Shown here: in pieces, positions 50,387 to 60,405 of the stretch
Numbering within the stretch: position 1 is the stretch's first letter
How the letters are laid out: each line of letters begins with the position of its first letter
Assembly (NCBI RefSeq): GCF_006439015.1
Contig: NZ_RCZG01000008.1
Span: 1 to 64,000 of the forward strand
Direction: 5' to 3'
Origin: Mycolicibacterium hodleri
Lineage (GTDB): Bacteria > Actinomycetota > Actinomycetes > Mycobacteriales > Mycobacteriaceae
DNA length: 64,000 bases
Notes under the pieces: model-generated
Told to the model about the DNA's origin: nothing
Seen by the model: only the letters and a program-made list of their open reading frames with translations
Databases searched by the model: none
Made by a program: the position numbers and the translations under genes

Positions 50387-51240
50387 CCGCGAAAGGCGTT
50401 TTCGGCCAACGTTTCCCGCGTCTTAGCCGTTCCGCGCGCGGCGCGGCGAGCGGTTGGAATCGTGTCGGCAATCAGATGGCGTTCTATGTCCAGACCCTCG
50501 CCGACATCCGGATAGCGTTCGTCCACTACAAGAAGGAAATCGTCCGGCTCATCGCGCAAATGAGCCTCGGCATCGGTGCGCTGGCCCTCATCGGCGGCAC
50601 GGTGGTCATCGTCGGATTCCTCACGCTCACCACCGGCGCGATCATCGCCGTTCAAGGCTATAACCAGCTGTCCGGCATCGGCGTGGAGGCACTGACCGGC
50701 TTCCTGTCCGCCTACGTCAACGTGCGGATTGTCGCTCCGGCCGTGGCCAACATCGCATTATCGGCCACAATCGGTGCCGGCGCTACCGCTCAGCTGGGCG
50801 CGATGCGCATCGCCGAGGAAATCGACGCCCTGGAAGTCATGGGAATCCGGTCCATCGCGTATCTGGCGTCCACCCGCGTAACCGGAGGCGTCATTGTGGT
50901 GATCCCGCTGTATTGCATCGCGGTCCTGATGACGTTCCTCGCGGCCCGCTTCGGCACGACCGCGGTCTACGGCCAGTCCACCGGCGTGTACGACCATTAC
51001 TTCAACACCTTTCTCCATTCGAGTGACGTGCTGTGGTCGATCTTCACCGCGCTCTTGTCCGCGGTGGCCATCATGCTGGTGCATACGTACTACGGCTACA
51101 CCGCCTCAGGTGGCCCGGCTGGGGTGGGGGAGGCCGTTGGACGCGCGGTCCGCACGTCGCTGATCGTGGGTGCCTTCATGGTGATGACCATTTCGCTGGC
51201 CGTTTATGGCCAGTCTGGCAACTTCAACCTCTCGGGATAG
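50383..51240 (+). CDS. yrbEB: Mce-associated permease YrbEB (MlaE family)
   Basis: 285 residues, overlapping yrbEA by 4 bases (ATGA). The permease motif IAEEIDALEVMGIRS is near residues 145-159. It has a conserved cytoplasmic N-terminal segment and several membrane helices, e.g. TSLIVGAFMVMTISLAVYG near the end. It forms the permease heterodimer with YrbEA. Confidence 0.95.
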   Translation: MTAKGVFGQRFPRLSRSARGAASGWNRVGNQMAFYVQTLADIRIAFVHYKKEIVRLIAQMSLGIGALALIGGTVVIVGFLTLTTGAIIAVQGYNQLSGIGVEALTGFLSAYVNVRIVAPAVANIALSATIGAGATAQLGAMRIAEEIDALEVMGIRSIAYLASTRVTGGVIVVIPLYCIAVLMTFLAARFGTTAVYGQSTGVYDHYFNTFLHSSDVLWSIFTALLSAVAIMLVHTYYGYTASGGPAGVGEAVGRAVRTSLIVGAFMVMTISLAVYGQSGNFNLSG

Positions 51241-51244
51241 GGCC

Positions 51245-52705
51245 GTGGCAACGCGAGTAGCAGGGCAGCCCCGTGTAAAGCCGGGGTGGTGGACGTTGAT
51301 TCTGATCGCGTTGATCGTCGGCATGATCGTCATGACCGTGGTGCTCTTCACCGGAGACCTGAAAGCCGTCGTTCCGGTCACCCTGACGTCGGACCGGTCT
51401 GGTCTAGTGATGGAGACCGGAGGGAAGGTCAAGTTACGGGGCGTGCAGGTCGGCACGGTGGCCGAGATCGCTGGCGGAAACGAGCCAGTGTCCCTGAGAC
51501 TGAACATCTTCCCCGATCAAATCCAGTACATCCCAGCCAACGTCGGAGCGCGAATCCGCGCCACCACAGCATTCGGCGCGAAGTACGTCGATCTTCTCTA
51601 CCCGGACGACCCGACCGCGAAGCGCCTCGCGGCCGGCGCGGTGATCAGGTCGGAGAACGTCAGCACCGAGGTCAACACGGTGTTTCAGAACCTCACCAAC
51701 GTGCTGGGCAAGATCGATCCTGCCAAACTCAATGCGGTGCTCTCCGCGCTCGCCGAGGGCCTACGTGGCCAGGGTGCGACGATCGGGCAGGGCATCACCG
51801 ACGGCAATCAGGTCTTGACGGCGCTCAACGAGCGCAGCGACACCATTCGCACGGACTTTCAATCCTTGAAGGGGTTCGCCGACACCTATGGCGCGGCAGC
51901 ACCCGACATCGTCACGACCCTGGAGGCCGCGTCGACGACTAGCACGACGATCACTGCGAACGCCAAGGCGCTGGACTCGTTGCTGCTGAGCACCGTTGGC
52001 TTCGCCACCAGCGGAATCAACCTGCTGGCCCCGGTGAAGGACAACCTGGTGAACGCCGTCAACCTGGCCGAACCCACCACCGGCTTATTGCTGAAGTACA
52101 ACCCAGAACTCACCTGCACGTTGGTCGGCGCCAAGAAGACCATCGACGACGGCTTCCTGGACGTCACCGGCGGCGCCAACGGTAAATCGGTGATCCTCGA
52201 CGTCGCACTACTTTTGGGCGACGACCCGTACAAGTATCCGGACAACCTACCCATCGTCGGCGCCAAGGGGGGCGCCGGCGGCAAACCGAGCTGCGGCTCG
52301 CTGCCCGACGTCACCAAGCAGTACCCGGTCCGCTATGTCGAGACCAACACTGGATGGGGCACTGGGTTGGATCTGCGGCCCAACCCGGGTATCGGATTCC
52401 CCGGTTACGCCGATTACCTTCCGGTTACGCGCGGGACGCCCCGGCCTCCGAGCATCCGGCATCCGGGCGGCCCGGCCCCCGGGCCGATCCCGTACCCAGG
52501 CGCGCCGCCCTACGGCGCACCGATGTACGCACCGGACGGCACCCCGTTGTATCCGGGTGAACCGCCGGCACCCCCACCCGGGGCACCCCGTGAACCCGGA
52601 CCGCCCCCGCCGGGGTCCGAGCCCTTCACCGTCCCGTACCCGGCGCAGAGCCAGCCGACACCAGGGCCTCCGGTTCCCGATGTCGGGGCGGTGCCGGCGC
52701 CCTGA
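51245..52705 (+). CDS. mceA: MceA, substrate-binding/tunnel subunit of Mce lipid importer
   Basis: 486 residues; GTG 51245 lies 4 bases after the yrbEB stop. An N-terminal transmembrane helix (WTLILIALIVGMIVMTVVLF) is followed by an MCE domain (about 38-115: SGLVMETGGKVKLRGVQVGT). An alpha-helical middle then runs into a Pro/Gly-rich C-terminal tail (from about 390). Known: Mce proteins form hexameric rings and tunnels guiding lipids through the periplasm. The order A-F is complete in this operon. Confidence 0.95.
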   Translation: MATRVAGQPRVKPGWWTLILIALIVGMIVMTVVLFTGDLKAVVPVTLTSDRSGLVMETGGKVKLRGVQVGTVAEIAGGNEPVSLRLNIFPDQIQYIPANVGARIRATTAFGAKYVDLLYPDDPTAKRLAAGAVIRSENVSTEVNTVFQNLTNVLGKIDPAKLNAVLSALAEGLRGQGATIGQGITDGNQVLTALNERSDTIRTDFQSLKGFADTYGAAAPDIVTTLEAASTTSTTITANAKALDSLLLSTVGFATSGINLLAPVKDNLVNAVNLAEPTTGLLLKYNPELTCTLVGAKKTIDDGFLDVTGGANGKSVILDVALLLGDDPYKYPDNLPIVGAKGGAGGKPSCGSLPDVTKQYPVRYVETNTGWGTGLDLRPNPGIGFPGYADYLPVTRGTPRPPSIRHPGGPAPGPIPYPGAPPYGAPMYAPDGTPLYPGEPPAPPPGAPREPGPPPPGSEPFTVPYPAQSQPTPGPPVPDVGAVPAP

Positions 52706-52748
52706 TCGACCCAGCACCCGACGACGCACGCTTTGGGAGGACAGCACC

Positions 52749-53777
52749 GTGAGGGACAACTTGGGAGGCGCGATCTGGCGCCTCGCCATCTTCGGACTCG
52801 TCTGCGCCATGGGCTTGTTCGCGTTGCTCGCGGTCTTCGCGCAACTGCGCTTCCAAGACGAGAACACCTATGAGGCCGAGTTCAGCAATGTCTCCGGGTT
52901 GATCCCCGACGACATCGTGCGGATCGGCGGTGTCGAGGTGGGGAAGGTCAAGAAGATTTCGATCGAGCCCGACACCACGGCTTCGGTCGAGTTCACAGCT
53001 GACAATTCGGTCGTGCTGACTGAAGGCTCCAAGGCCGTCATCCGGTACAAGGATTTGATCGGCGGACGCTACCTGGCCCTCGAAGAGGGTGTCGGTGGGA
53101 CCAAAAAGCTCAACGCCGGTGGCAAGATTCCGTTGGACCGAACTTCCCCGGCGCTGGATCTGGACGCGCTCATTGGGGGGTTTCGGCCGCTGTTCCGGGC
53201 GCTGAATCCCGACCAGGTGAACGCACTCTCGGGTCAGTTGATCGCGGCGTTCCAGGGGCAAGGCGCCACCATCAGCTCCTTCTTTCAACAGACCGCGGCC
53301 TTGACGAACACCTTGGCCGATCGGGACCAGCTGATCCAGCAAGTCATCGTCAATCTCAATACCGTGCTGGGGTCGCTGGGCGACCAGGGTACGCAATTCG
53401 CGAAGGCCATTGATTCGCTGAGCACTTTGGTCGGGACGCTGGCCGGGCGCAAGCAGGACGTCAGCAACGCGGTGGCCTTTGGCAACGCCGCCGCGGGGAC
53501 TGTCGCCGACTTACTGTCCCAAGGGCGGCCACCGCTGCAGAACACGGTCAAGCAGCTGGACCGGACCGCCGGCACCGTCCTGGCCGACAAAGACTACTTC
53601 GACAACTTCCTCGAGACCTTGCCCGACGCCTACAAGGTGCTCAACCGGCAGGGACTCTACGGCGATTACTTCTCCTTCTACCTATGCGATCTGGTGCTGA
53701 AGGTCAACGGAAAGGGCGGTCAGCCGGTGTACGTCAAGTTGGCCGGCCAGGACACGGGTAGGTGCACGCCGCGATGA
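52749..53777 (+). CDS. mceB: MceB
   Basis: 342 residues; GTG 52749 with GGGAGGAC upstream. The same plan: one N-terminal helix (LAIFGLVCAMGLFALLAVF), an MCE domain near 40-115 (SGLIPDDIVRIGGVEVGKVK) and a helical C-terminal half. No long Pro-rich tail. It overlaps mceC by 4 bases. Confidence 0.95.
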   Translation: MRDNLGGAIWRLAIFGLVCAMGLFALLAVFAQLRFQDENTYEAEFSNVSGLIPDDIVRIGGVEVGKVKKISIEPDTTASVEFTADNSVVLTEGSKAVIRYKDLIGGRYLALEEGVGGTKKLNAGGKIPLDRTSPALDLDALIGGFRPLFRALNPDQVNALSGQLIAAFQGQGATISSFFQQTAALTNTLADRDQLIQQVIVNLNTVLGSLGDQGTQFAKAIDSLSTLVGTLAGRKQDVSNAVAFGNAAAGTVADLLSQGRPPLQNTVKQLDRTAGTVLADKDYFDNFLETLPDAYKVLNRQGLYGDYFSFYLCDLVLKVNGKGGQPVYVKLAGQDTGRCTPR

Positions 53778-55111
53778 AGTCTTTTCAGGAACGCAATCCG
53801 GTCGCCATCGGCGCAATCGGTGTCGCGCTGACCGTCGGCATCGTTGTGGCGTCGTTGAACTACACCGCGCTGCCGTTCTTCAATCACTCCACTTCCTACT
53901 CGGCGTACTTCGCCGAGGCGGGTGGGTTGCTGGCGGGTTCGGCCGTCCAAGTGTCCGGGTCTGGGGTCGGAGCGGTGGAAAGCGTCGATTTGGATGGGCC
54001 GCGGGTGCTGGTGAAGTTCAGCTTGGACGACAGCATTCGGATCGGGGACCGCACCGAGGCCGCGATCAAGACCAAGAGCCTGTTGGGCGCAAAGATCCTG
54101 GAAGTCAGCCCTCGCGGCGACGGCACTCAATCCGGTCCGATCCCCATCGAGCGGACGACCTCGCCGTATCAGCTGCCCGACGCCCTGGGTGACCTCTCAG
54201 CCACGATCAGCGGGCTCAACACCGATCAGGTGTCGGAGTCGCTGTCGGTACTGGCCGACACCTTCAAGGACACCCCACCGGATCTGAAGGTCGCCGTGCA
54301 GGGGGTGGCACGGTTCTCCCAGACACTCAATGAGCGCGACGCCGAGCTGCGCAAGGTGCTGGAGAACGCGAACAAGGTCACCGGGGTGTTGGCGCAGCGC
54401 AGCGACCAGGTCGTCACGCTGATCGCGAACACGAACATGCTGCTCATTCAGTTGGAGAGTCAGAGCAGCGCGCTGGATGCAATCTCGGGCAACATCATCG
54501 CCGTCACCGGTCAGATCAAGGGGCTCATCGGGGAGCAACGCTCCATCCTCAAGCCAGCCCTCGACAAGCTCAACGGGGTGCTGACGATCATCGACAACCG
54601 CAAGGAACAGGTGCAGCTGTCGATCAAGGGGTTGAACAAGTACGCCATGGGGTTGGGCGAGTCGGTGTCCTCCGGTCCGTTCTTCAAGGCGTATCTGGCG
54701 AATCTGTTCCCCGGTCAATTCGTCCAGCCGTTCGTCGACGCCGCGTTCTCCGATCTGGGCCTGGATCCCGCTACGCTGACCCCGTCGCAACGGGTCGACC
54801 CGCAGACCGGTCAGCCCGGCACCCCCCCGCTGCCGCTGCCGTACCCCCGGACAGGTCAGGGCGGGGATCCGAACCTGCTCCTACCCGACGCGATCACCGG
54901 GAACCCCGGCGATCCGCGTTATCCGTACCGCGAGCCGCTGCCCGCACCCCCACCCGGTGGACCGCCGCCGGGACCACCCGCACCAATCCCGCCGGAACTG
55001 CAGGATCCGCCCATCGAAGCGACCCCGACGCCGGTGATGACCCCCGCACCGGGTCAGCCCGAGGTCGGTGCTGCGCCGGGACCCGTGGGTGCCACCGGAG
55101 GTGGCCAGTGA
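53774..55111 (+). CDS. mceC: MceC
   Basis: 445 residues starting in the ATGA overlap. N-terminal helix AIGAIGVALTVGIVVASL, MCE domain near 38-112 (GGLLAGSAVQVSGSGVG), coiled helical middle, and a Pro-rich tail from about 345 (PPPGGPPPGPPAPIPPE), typical of MceC. Confidence 0.95.
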   Translation: MKSFQERNPVAIGAIGVALTVGIVVASLNYTALPFFNHSTSYSAYFAEAGGLLAGSAVQVSGSGVGAVESVDLDGPRVLVKFSLDDSIRIGDRTEAAIKTKSLLGAKILEVSPRGDGTQSGPIPIERTTSPYQLPDALGDLSATISGLNTDQVSESLSVLADTFKDTPPDLKVAVQGVARFSQTLNERDAELRKVLENANKVTGVLAQRSDQVVTLIANTNMLLIQLESQSSALDAISGNIIAVTGQIKGLIGEQRSILKPALDKLNGVLTIIDNRKEQVQLSIKGLNKYAMGLGESVSSGPFFKAYLANLFPGQFVQPFVDAAFSDLGLDPATLTPSQRVDPQTGQPGTPPLPLPYPRTGQGGDPNLLLPDAITGNPGDPRYPYREPLPAPPPGGPPPGPPAPIPPELQDPPIEATPTPVMTPAPGQPEVGAAPGPVGATGGGQ

Positions 55112-55172
55112 GCCACGTCTTGAATGCCCACCGTGCTTGGGCCTCCAACTCGGATCCCTCGAAAGGTGCGCG

Positions 55173-56516
55173 ATGATGCATTCACGCAACGCACGGTTCG
55201 GTCTGGCGGCTGCGCTGGTGCTGGTTCTGATCGCTGGCATCATCGTGGTCAATACCAAGGTCGCGGGGGTCGGGAAGACCTATTTTACGGCGTACTTCAC
55301 TAACAGCAATGGAATATTCCCAGGTGATCAGGTGCGGATTCTGGGTGTGCAGGTCGGCAAGATCGACACGATTACCCCGGAGCCCACCCGTGCGAAGATC
55401 ACGTTCTGGGTCGAGGACAAGTACAAGGTGCCTGCCGATGCGAAGGCAGTGATCCTCTCACCGTCCCTGGTGACATCCCGGGCGATTCAGCTGACTCCGG
55501 CGTATAGCGCCGGCGCAGTAATGGCGGACAAGACGGTTATTCCCCTGGAGCGCACCGCGGTTCCTGTGGAGTACGACGATTTTCGTCAACAGTTGCAGAA
55601 GCTGACCGATTCGCTGCAGCCGACTCAGCCGGGTGGGGTCAGTGCCTTGGGGGCGTTCGTCAACACCGCGGCGGACAACCTGCGCGGCAACGGGGCAAGT
55701 ATCCGGGACACGGTAATCAGACTGTCTCAGGCCTTTTCAGCGCTGGGGGATCACAGTCAGGACCTGTTCAGCACGATCAAGAACATTTCGATTCTGGTCT
55801 CGGCGTTGCAGGACAGCCACGACTTGATGCGGCAGTTGAACGTGAACCTGGCCTCGGTGACGGGGCTGTTGTCCAACGGGCCGGACGAAGTCGGCCAGGC
55901 CGTGGAGAGCATCAACGACGTCGTCGGTGACGTGCAGATCTTCGTGGCGGACAACCGGGAATCGCTGGGGACGACATCGGACAAGTTGGCCGGGGTGACG
56001 ACGGCACTGAACCAAAGCCTGGACGACATCAAGCAGGCGTTGCACATCGCGCCGAACGCGTTCCAGAACTTCCTCAACATCTATCAGCCTGCGCAGGGCA
56101 CGCTGACCGGTGCTTTGGCGATCAATAACTTCTCCAACCCAATCTCGTTTCTGTGCGGCGCGATTCAGGCGGCGTCGCGCCTGAACGCCGAGCAGTCGGC
56201 GAAGTTGTGTGTGCAATATCTGGCGCCGATCATCAAGAACCGGCAGATCAACTTCCCACCGATTGGCGTCAACCCGGTCGTGGGGACCTCGGCCCGGCCC
56301 AACGAGGTCACCTACAGCGAGGATTGGTTGCGGCCGGATTATGTTCCGCCGCCAGGTCCGGATGCGCCGGCTCCCGTTGATGCGGCGCCATTGCCGGCAG
56401 AGGCGCCGCTGGCAGCTCCTGCATCGGATGCGGCGCCGGTCGGAGCGCAGCCGCAGACGACCGACCCGGCCGCCGGTCTGCCCGGCATGATGGTGCCCGC
56501 CGGAGCGGGATCATGA
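55173..56516 (+). CDS. mceD: MceD
   Basis: 447 residues; ATG 55173 (or 55176) with AAAGGTG upstream. N-terminal helix LAAALVLVLIAGIIVVNT, MCE domain near 35-110 (IFPGDQVRILGVQVGKID), helical middle and an Ala/Pro-rich tail. The stop overlaps the mceE start. Confidence 0.95.
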   Translation: MMHSRNARFGLAAALVLVLIAGIIVVNTKVAGVGKTYFTAYFTNSNGIFPGDQVRILGVQVGKIDTITPEPTRAKITFWVEDKYKVPADAKAVILSPSLVTSRAIQLTPAYSAGAVMADKTVIPLERTAVPVEYDDFRQQLQKLTDSLQPTQPGGVSALGAFVNTAADNLRGNGASIRDTVIRLSQAFSALGDHSQDLFSTIKNISILVSALQDSHDLMRQLNVNLASVTGLLSNGPDEVGQAVESINDVVGDVQIFVADNRESLGTTSDKLAGVTTALNQSLDDIKQALHIAPNAFQNFLNIYQPAQGTLTGALAINNFSNPISFLCGAIQAASRLNAEQSAKLCVQYLAPIIKNRQINFPPIGVNPVVGTSARPNEVTYSEDWLRPDYVPPPGPDAPAPVDAAPLPAEAPLAAPASDAAPVGAQPQTTDPAAGLPGMMVPAGAGS

Positions 56517-57652
56517 TGCGCACGCGGTGGAACCGATTGGCCGCGGGACTGCTGACCGCGGTGGTCGTGATCGGGTTGGCGGGCTGTGATTTCAAGGGGC
56601 TGAACTCGATTCCATTGCCAGGCACCAAGGGCGGCGGTCCGGGTTCGTACACGATCAAGGCGGAGTTGCCCGACGTCGACAACATCGAGCAGAACTCGCG
56701 GGTGCGGGTCGGAGACGTCAACGTCGGCACGGTCACCAAGATCGAGCGTCAAGGCTGGCATGCGCTGCTAACTATGACTTTGCAGGGAAATGTGAAGTTG
56801 CCGGCGAACGCGACGGCAACGATCGGTCAGACCAGCTTGTTGGGGTCGTTGCACATCGAGTTGGCTCCACCCAAAGACGTGCCACCGTCGGGCACGCTGC
56901 ACGAGGGGTCGTTGATTCCGTTGTCGTCGGGCAGTGCCTATCCATCCACGGAGAAAACGTTGGCTGCGGTTTCGATGATCCTCAATGGTGGTGGAATTGG
57001 GCAGATCCAGGACATCACCCTGGCGTTAAGCACCGCCTTCGCCGGTCGTGAGAAAGACCTGCGCAGCCTGATCACGCAGCTCGACCACTACGTCACCTAC
57101 CTCAACGATCAAAAGGGCGACATCATTGCCGCCGCCGACAGTCTGAACAACCTGGCCGGGCAGTTCGCCGCGCAGAAGCCCGTCGTGGACAAGGCGCTGA
57201 CGACGATTCCGGATGCGTTGTCGGTACTGAAAGATCAACGGAACAACCTCGCGGACGCGCTTGACACGTTGGGCAAGTTCAGTGCGATCGTCGCCGACTC
57301 GACCAATCAGACCAAGGAAAACTTGGTCAAGGAGCTCCAGGACCTCGGGCCGGTGCTGAAATCGCTGGCCGATGCTGGTCAGTCGCTGACCCGTTCACTG
57401 AGCTTTTTGGGGACGTTCCCGTTTCCCAAGGAGACGTTGACGAAATGGCTGCGCGGTGACTACGCGAACCTCACCGCAGTGATCGACCTAACCCTGAGCC
57501 GCCTGGACGCGGGTTTGTTCACAGGTACGCGCTACGAGGGCAATCTCACGGAGTTGGAGATGCAGTGGGGCCGCACCATTGGCCAGATGCCCAGCCCCTA
57601 CACCGCAGGCAATCCCTTAGTCATTCCCTACGTCGCAAATCAGGGGCCCTAA
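56513..57652 (+). CDS. mceE: MceE lipoprotein
   Basis: 379 residues. N-terminal lipoprotein signal with a lipobox LAGC (Cys25), as usual for MceE. MCE domain near 45-120 (NSRVRVGDVNVGTVTKI), then helices. Known: the lipidated member anchors the complex to a membrane. Confidence 0.95.
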   Translation: MMRTRWNRLAAGLLTAVVVIGLAGCDFKGLNSIPLPGTKGGGPGSYTIKAELPDVDNIEQNSRVRVGDVNVGTVTKIERQGWHALLTMTLQGNVKLPANATATIGQTSLLGSLHIELAPPKDVPPSGTLHEGSLIPLSSGSAYPSTEKTLAAVSMILNGGGIGQIQDITLALSTAFAGREKDLRSLITQLDHYVTYLNDQKGDIIAAADSLNNLAGQFAAQKPVVDKALTTIPDALSVLKDQRNNLADALDTLGKFSAIVADSTNQTKENLVKELQDLGPVLKSLADAGQSLTRSLSFLGTFPFPKETLTKWLRGDYANLTAVIDLTLSRLDAGLFTGTRYEGNLTELEMQWGRTIGQMPSPYTAGNPLVIPYVANQGP

Positions 57653-57653
57653 C

Positions 57654-59105
57654 GTGTTGACGAGACGAGTTTGGATCCAGCTCGGGGTCTTTATCATCGT
57701 CGGCCTGACTGCCACTGCGGTCATGTTCTTCGGTTATCTCAAGGCGCCCGCCGAGTACTTCGGAATCGGGCGATACACCGTGATCGTGCAGCTGCCCGCC
57801 GCCGGCGGGTTGTATGCCAGCGGCAATGTGACCTACCGCGGCACCGAGGTCGGTCGAGTCACCGAGGTGCGTCTGACCGACACCGGTGTCGACGCCGTGC
57901 TGTCGCTGAAATCCGACATCAAGATTCCATCCGATCTCGACGCACAGGTGCACAGCCAGTCCGCGGTGGGTGAGCAGTACGTCGCGCTGCTACCCCGCAA
58001 CGGCACCTCCCCGCCGCTGATGGACGGCGACGTGATCCCCGAGTCCCGGACCGCAGTCCCGCCGGACATCAACGCGCTCCTGGATGCGACGAATCGGGGT
58101 CTGGATGCAATCCCTCAGGACAACTTGAAGACGGCTATCGATGAGTCCTATACCGCGTTCGGTGGGCTGGGACCCGACCTCGCCCGGTTCTTCAAGGGCG
58201 GGTCGCAGCTGGCCATCGACGCGCGCAAGAATCTCGACGATTTGACGAACGTGGTCGACAACGTGGCGCCGCTGCTCGATACCCAGACCGACACCTCGGA
58301 TTCGGTTCAGGCGTGGGCGTCGCACCTAGCGACCATCACGAAGTCCTTACGGAAGCACGACGCGGCGCTGCAAGGCGTCATACAGAATGCCGGCCCGGCC
58401 GCCGAGGAAGCGAGGGCGTTGTTCAACCGCCTGCAGCCGACGTTACCGATCGTGTTGGCGAACCTGGTCAACATCAATCAGGTGGCGGTGACCTACCACG
58501 ACAACATCGAACAATTGCTGGTCCTATTACCCGAGGGGACGGCGATCATTCAGTCGCTTGGCGTGCCGAACCTGCACACCAAGCAGGCCTACAAAGGCGC
58601 TTACCTGAGCTTCAACCTCAACCTCAACCTGCCCGGCACGTGTAACACCGGCTTCTTGCCGGCCACTCAGCAGCGCTCGATGTCGGACACCGACTACCCG
58701 CCGACGCCTGCCGGCGACATCTACTGCCGCGTACCGCAGGACTCGCCGCTGAACGTTCGCGGGGCCCGCAACACGCCTTGTGTCACCAGGCCAGGCAAAC
58801 GCGCTGCCACAGTCAAGGACTGTGAGAGCGACCAGCCCTTCGTTCCGCTCAACGATGGTTTCAGCTGGAAGGGCGACCCGAACGCGACAACGTCTGGGCA
58901 AGGCGTCCCAAAGCGACCGGACAACACACCCCTCGTGCCAGTTGTCGCACCGGCGCCGCCACCGATCGCGGTTGCCGAGTACGACCCTGCGACCGGTACC
59001 TACGTGGGACCGGACGGGCATACGTACACGCAAGCGAACCTGGCTAGAAATGCCGAACAGGAGCAAACATGGCAGACAATGCTGCTGCCCCCCAAGTCGA
59101 ACTGA
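57654..59105 (+). CDS. mceF: MceF
   Basis: 483 residues; the GTG start lies one base after the mceE stop codon. N-terminal helix LGVFIIVGLTATAVMFFGY, MCE domain near 35-110 (SGNVTYRGTEVGRVTEV), helical section, then a Cys-containing C-terminal domain (LPGTCNTGF, IYCRVPQ, TPCVTRP, KDCESD) typical of MceF. It overlaps the next gene by 37 bases. Confidence 0.95.
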   Translation: MLTRRVWIQLGVFIIVGLTATAVMFFGYLKAPAEYFGIGRYTVIVQLPAAGGLYASGNVTYRGTEVGRVTEVRLTDTGVDAVLSLKSDIKIPSDLDAQVHSQSAVGEQYVALLPRNGTSPPLMDGDVIPESRTAVPPDINALLDATNRGLDAIPQDNLKTAIDESYTAFGGLGPDLARFFKGGSQLAIDARKNLDDLTNVVDNVAPLLDTQTDTSDSVQAWASHLATITKSLRKHDAALQGVIQNAGPAAEEARALFNRLQPTLPIVLANLVNINQVAVTYHDNIEQLLVLLPEGTAIIQSLGVPNLHTKQAYKGAYLSFNLNLNLPGTCNTGFLPATQQRSMSDTDYPPTPAGDIYCRVPQDSPLNVRGARNTPCVTRPGKRAATVKDCESDQPFVPLNDGFSWKGDPNATTSGQGVPKRPDNTPLVPVVAPAPPPIAVAEYDPATGTYVGPDGHTYTQANLARNAEQEQTWQTMLLPPKSN

Positions 59106-59725
59106 GCGAGCCCAGCTCCGTCACCGTGTCCTCGGGAGCTGATGAGGCCGTCGACGTTGGGTTGGGTGGGGACGTGTCGGACTACGACGCCGGGTCTGAC
59201 GACGACGGTGTTGGCGCGCACGCTACGCCGACAAAACAGCGTATGTCTCACCGGCGGTTGACGGCGCTCGCGGGCCTGGTGATGGTCGTCGTATTGGCCG
59301 GTCTGGTGGGTTGGTTGGGCTTTCGGTCCCATCAGTCCCAACAGGCGAAAGATCAGCGCGACTTGTTCCTGCAGGTAGGGCGCCAGGGCGCGATCAACCT
59401 GACGACGATCGACTATGCGGACGCCGACACCGATGTGCAGCGCATTCTGGATGGGGCGACGGGGACGTTCTACGATGACTTTTCGAAAAGGGCGAAGCCT
59501 TTCGTCGGCGTGGTCAAACAGGCGCAGTCGAAGTCGGTTGGCACGGTGACCGCGGCCGGTCTGGAGTCGGAGAGCGCCAGCGATGCGCAGGTGCTGGTGG
59601 CGGTGAACGTCAAGACGTCCAATGCCGTTGGTGCCGAACAACCCACGCGGGCCTGGCGGATGCGAATCGGCGTGCAGAAAGTCGGCGATCAGGCCAAGGT
59701 GTCCAACGTCGAGTTCGTGCCGTGA
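59069..59725 (+). CDS. Mce-associated membrane protein (Mas/Mam type), first
   Basis: 218 residues. A disordered acidic N-terminus (about 60 residues) precedes a helix LAGLVMVVVLAGLVGWLGF near 72-90, then an NTF2-like extracytoplasmic domain (FYDDFSKRAKPFVGVVKQAQ) ending VSNVEFVP. Known: such proteins accompany mce operons and stabilise the importer. Confidence 0.9.
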   Translation: MADNAAAPQVELSEPSSVTVSSGADEAVDVGLGGDVSDYDAGSDDDGVGAHATPTKQRMSHRRLTALAGLVMVVVLAGLVGWLGFRSHQSQQAKDQRDLFLQVGRQGAINLTTIDYADADTDVQRILDGATGTFYDDFSKRAKPFVGVVKQAQSKSVGTVTAAGLESESASDAQVLVAVNVKTSNAVGAEQPTRAWRMRIGVQKVGDQAKVSNVEFVP

Positions 59726-60399
59726 TCGAACCACTAATCCCAGGAGGGAGTGGCACCGCAGTGCTGCCCGAAACGGAAACCAACAGCGACACGATTCCCG
59801 ATTCCGCCCATCTCGATGAGACGGCCGACCCCTTCTTGGGGGCGGAGGCATCGACCGACCTTGGTGAGCCATGTGCAGAGCCGCTGACCGACGGACGATC
59901 GAAACTCACCCGTCGTATCGGGTGGAAGGACGTTCTGACCTACGGAGTTCTCCCGGCGCTAGCGCTCCTGCTGGCGCTGGGGGCTGGGTTCCTGAAGTGG
60001 CAGGACTCGTCGGTCCGCGATGATGGGCAGGCCCAGATCGAATCCGGGCAGGTCGCCAAGACTTCCACCGTGGCATTACTGTCTTACCAGCCCAACACCG
60101 CGGACAAAGACCTCGGTGCGGCCCGTGAACTGCTCACCGGTGATTTCAAGAATTCATACACCTCGCTGACCAACGACGTCGTGATCCCTGCCGCCAAGCA
60201 GCAACAGATCTCGGCGGTGGCCACGGTGCCAGCGGTCGCGTCAGTCTCTGCGGACCAGAACCACGCGGTGGCCCTGGTGTTTGTCAACCAAACCGTCGTC
60301 GTCGGCGGTGGAACTCCCACCGACACCGCGTCGAGTGTCAAGGTGACCATGGACAAGGTCGACGGCCGCTGGCTGATTTCCGAGTTCGATCCGATTTGA
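59722..60399 (+). CDS. Mce-associated membrane protein (Mas/Mam type), second
   Basis: 225 residues; GTG overlap (GTGA) with the previous stop. Disordered N-terminus, helix VLPALALLLALGAGFLKW near 77-94, then an NTF2-like domain (LLTGDFKNSYTSLTNDVVIP) ending RWLISEFDPI. It is a tandem paralogue of the first, as is usual in mce operons. Confidence 0.9.
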   Translation: MIEPLIPGGSGTAVLPETETNSDTIPDSAHLDETADPFLGAEASTDLGEPCAEPLTDGRSKLTRRIGWKDVLTYGVLPALALLLALGAGFLKWQDSSVRDDGQAQIESGQVAKTSTVALLSYQPNTADKDLGAARELLTGDFKNSYTSLTNDVVIPAAKQQQISAVATVPAVASVSADQNHAVALVFVNQTVVVGGGTPTDTASSVKVTMDKVDGRWLISEFDPI

Positions 60400-60405
60400 G
60401 TCCGA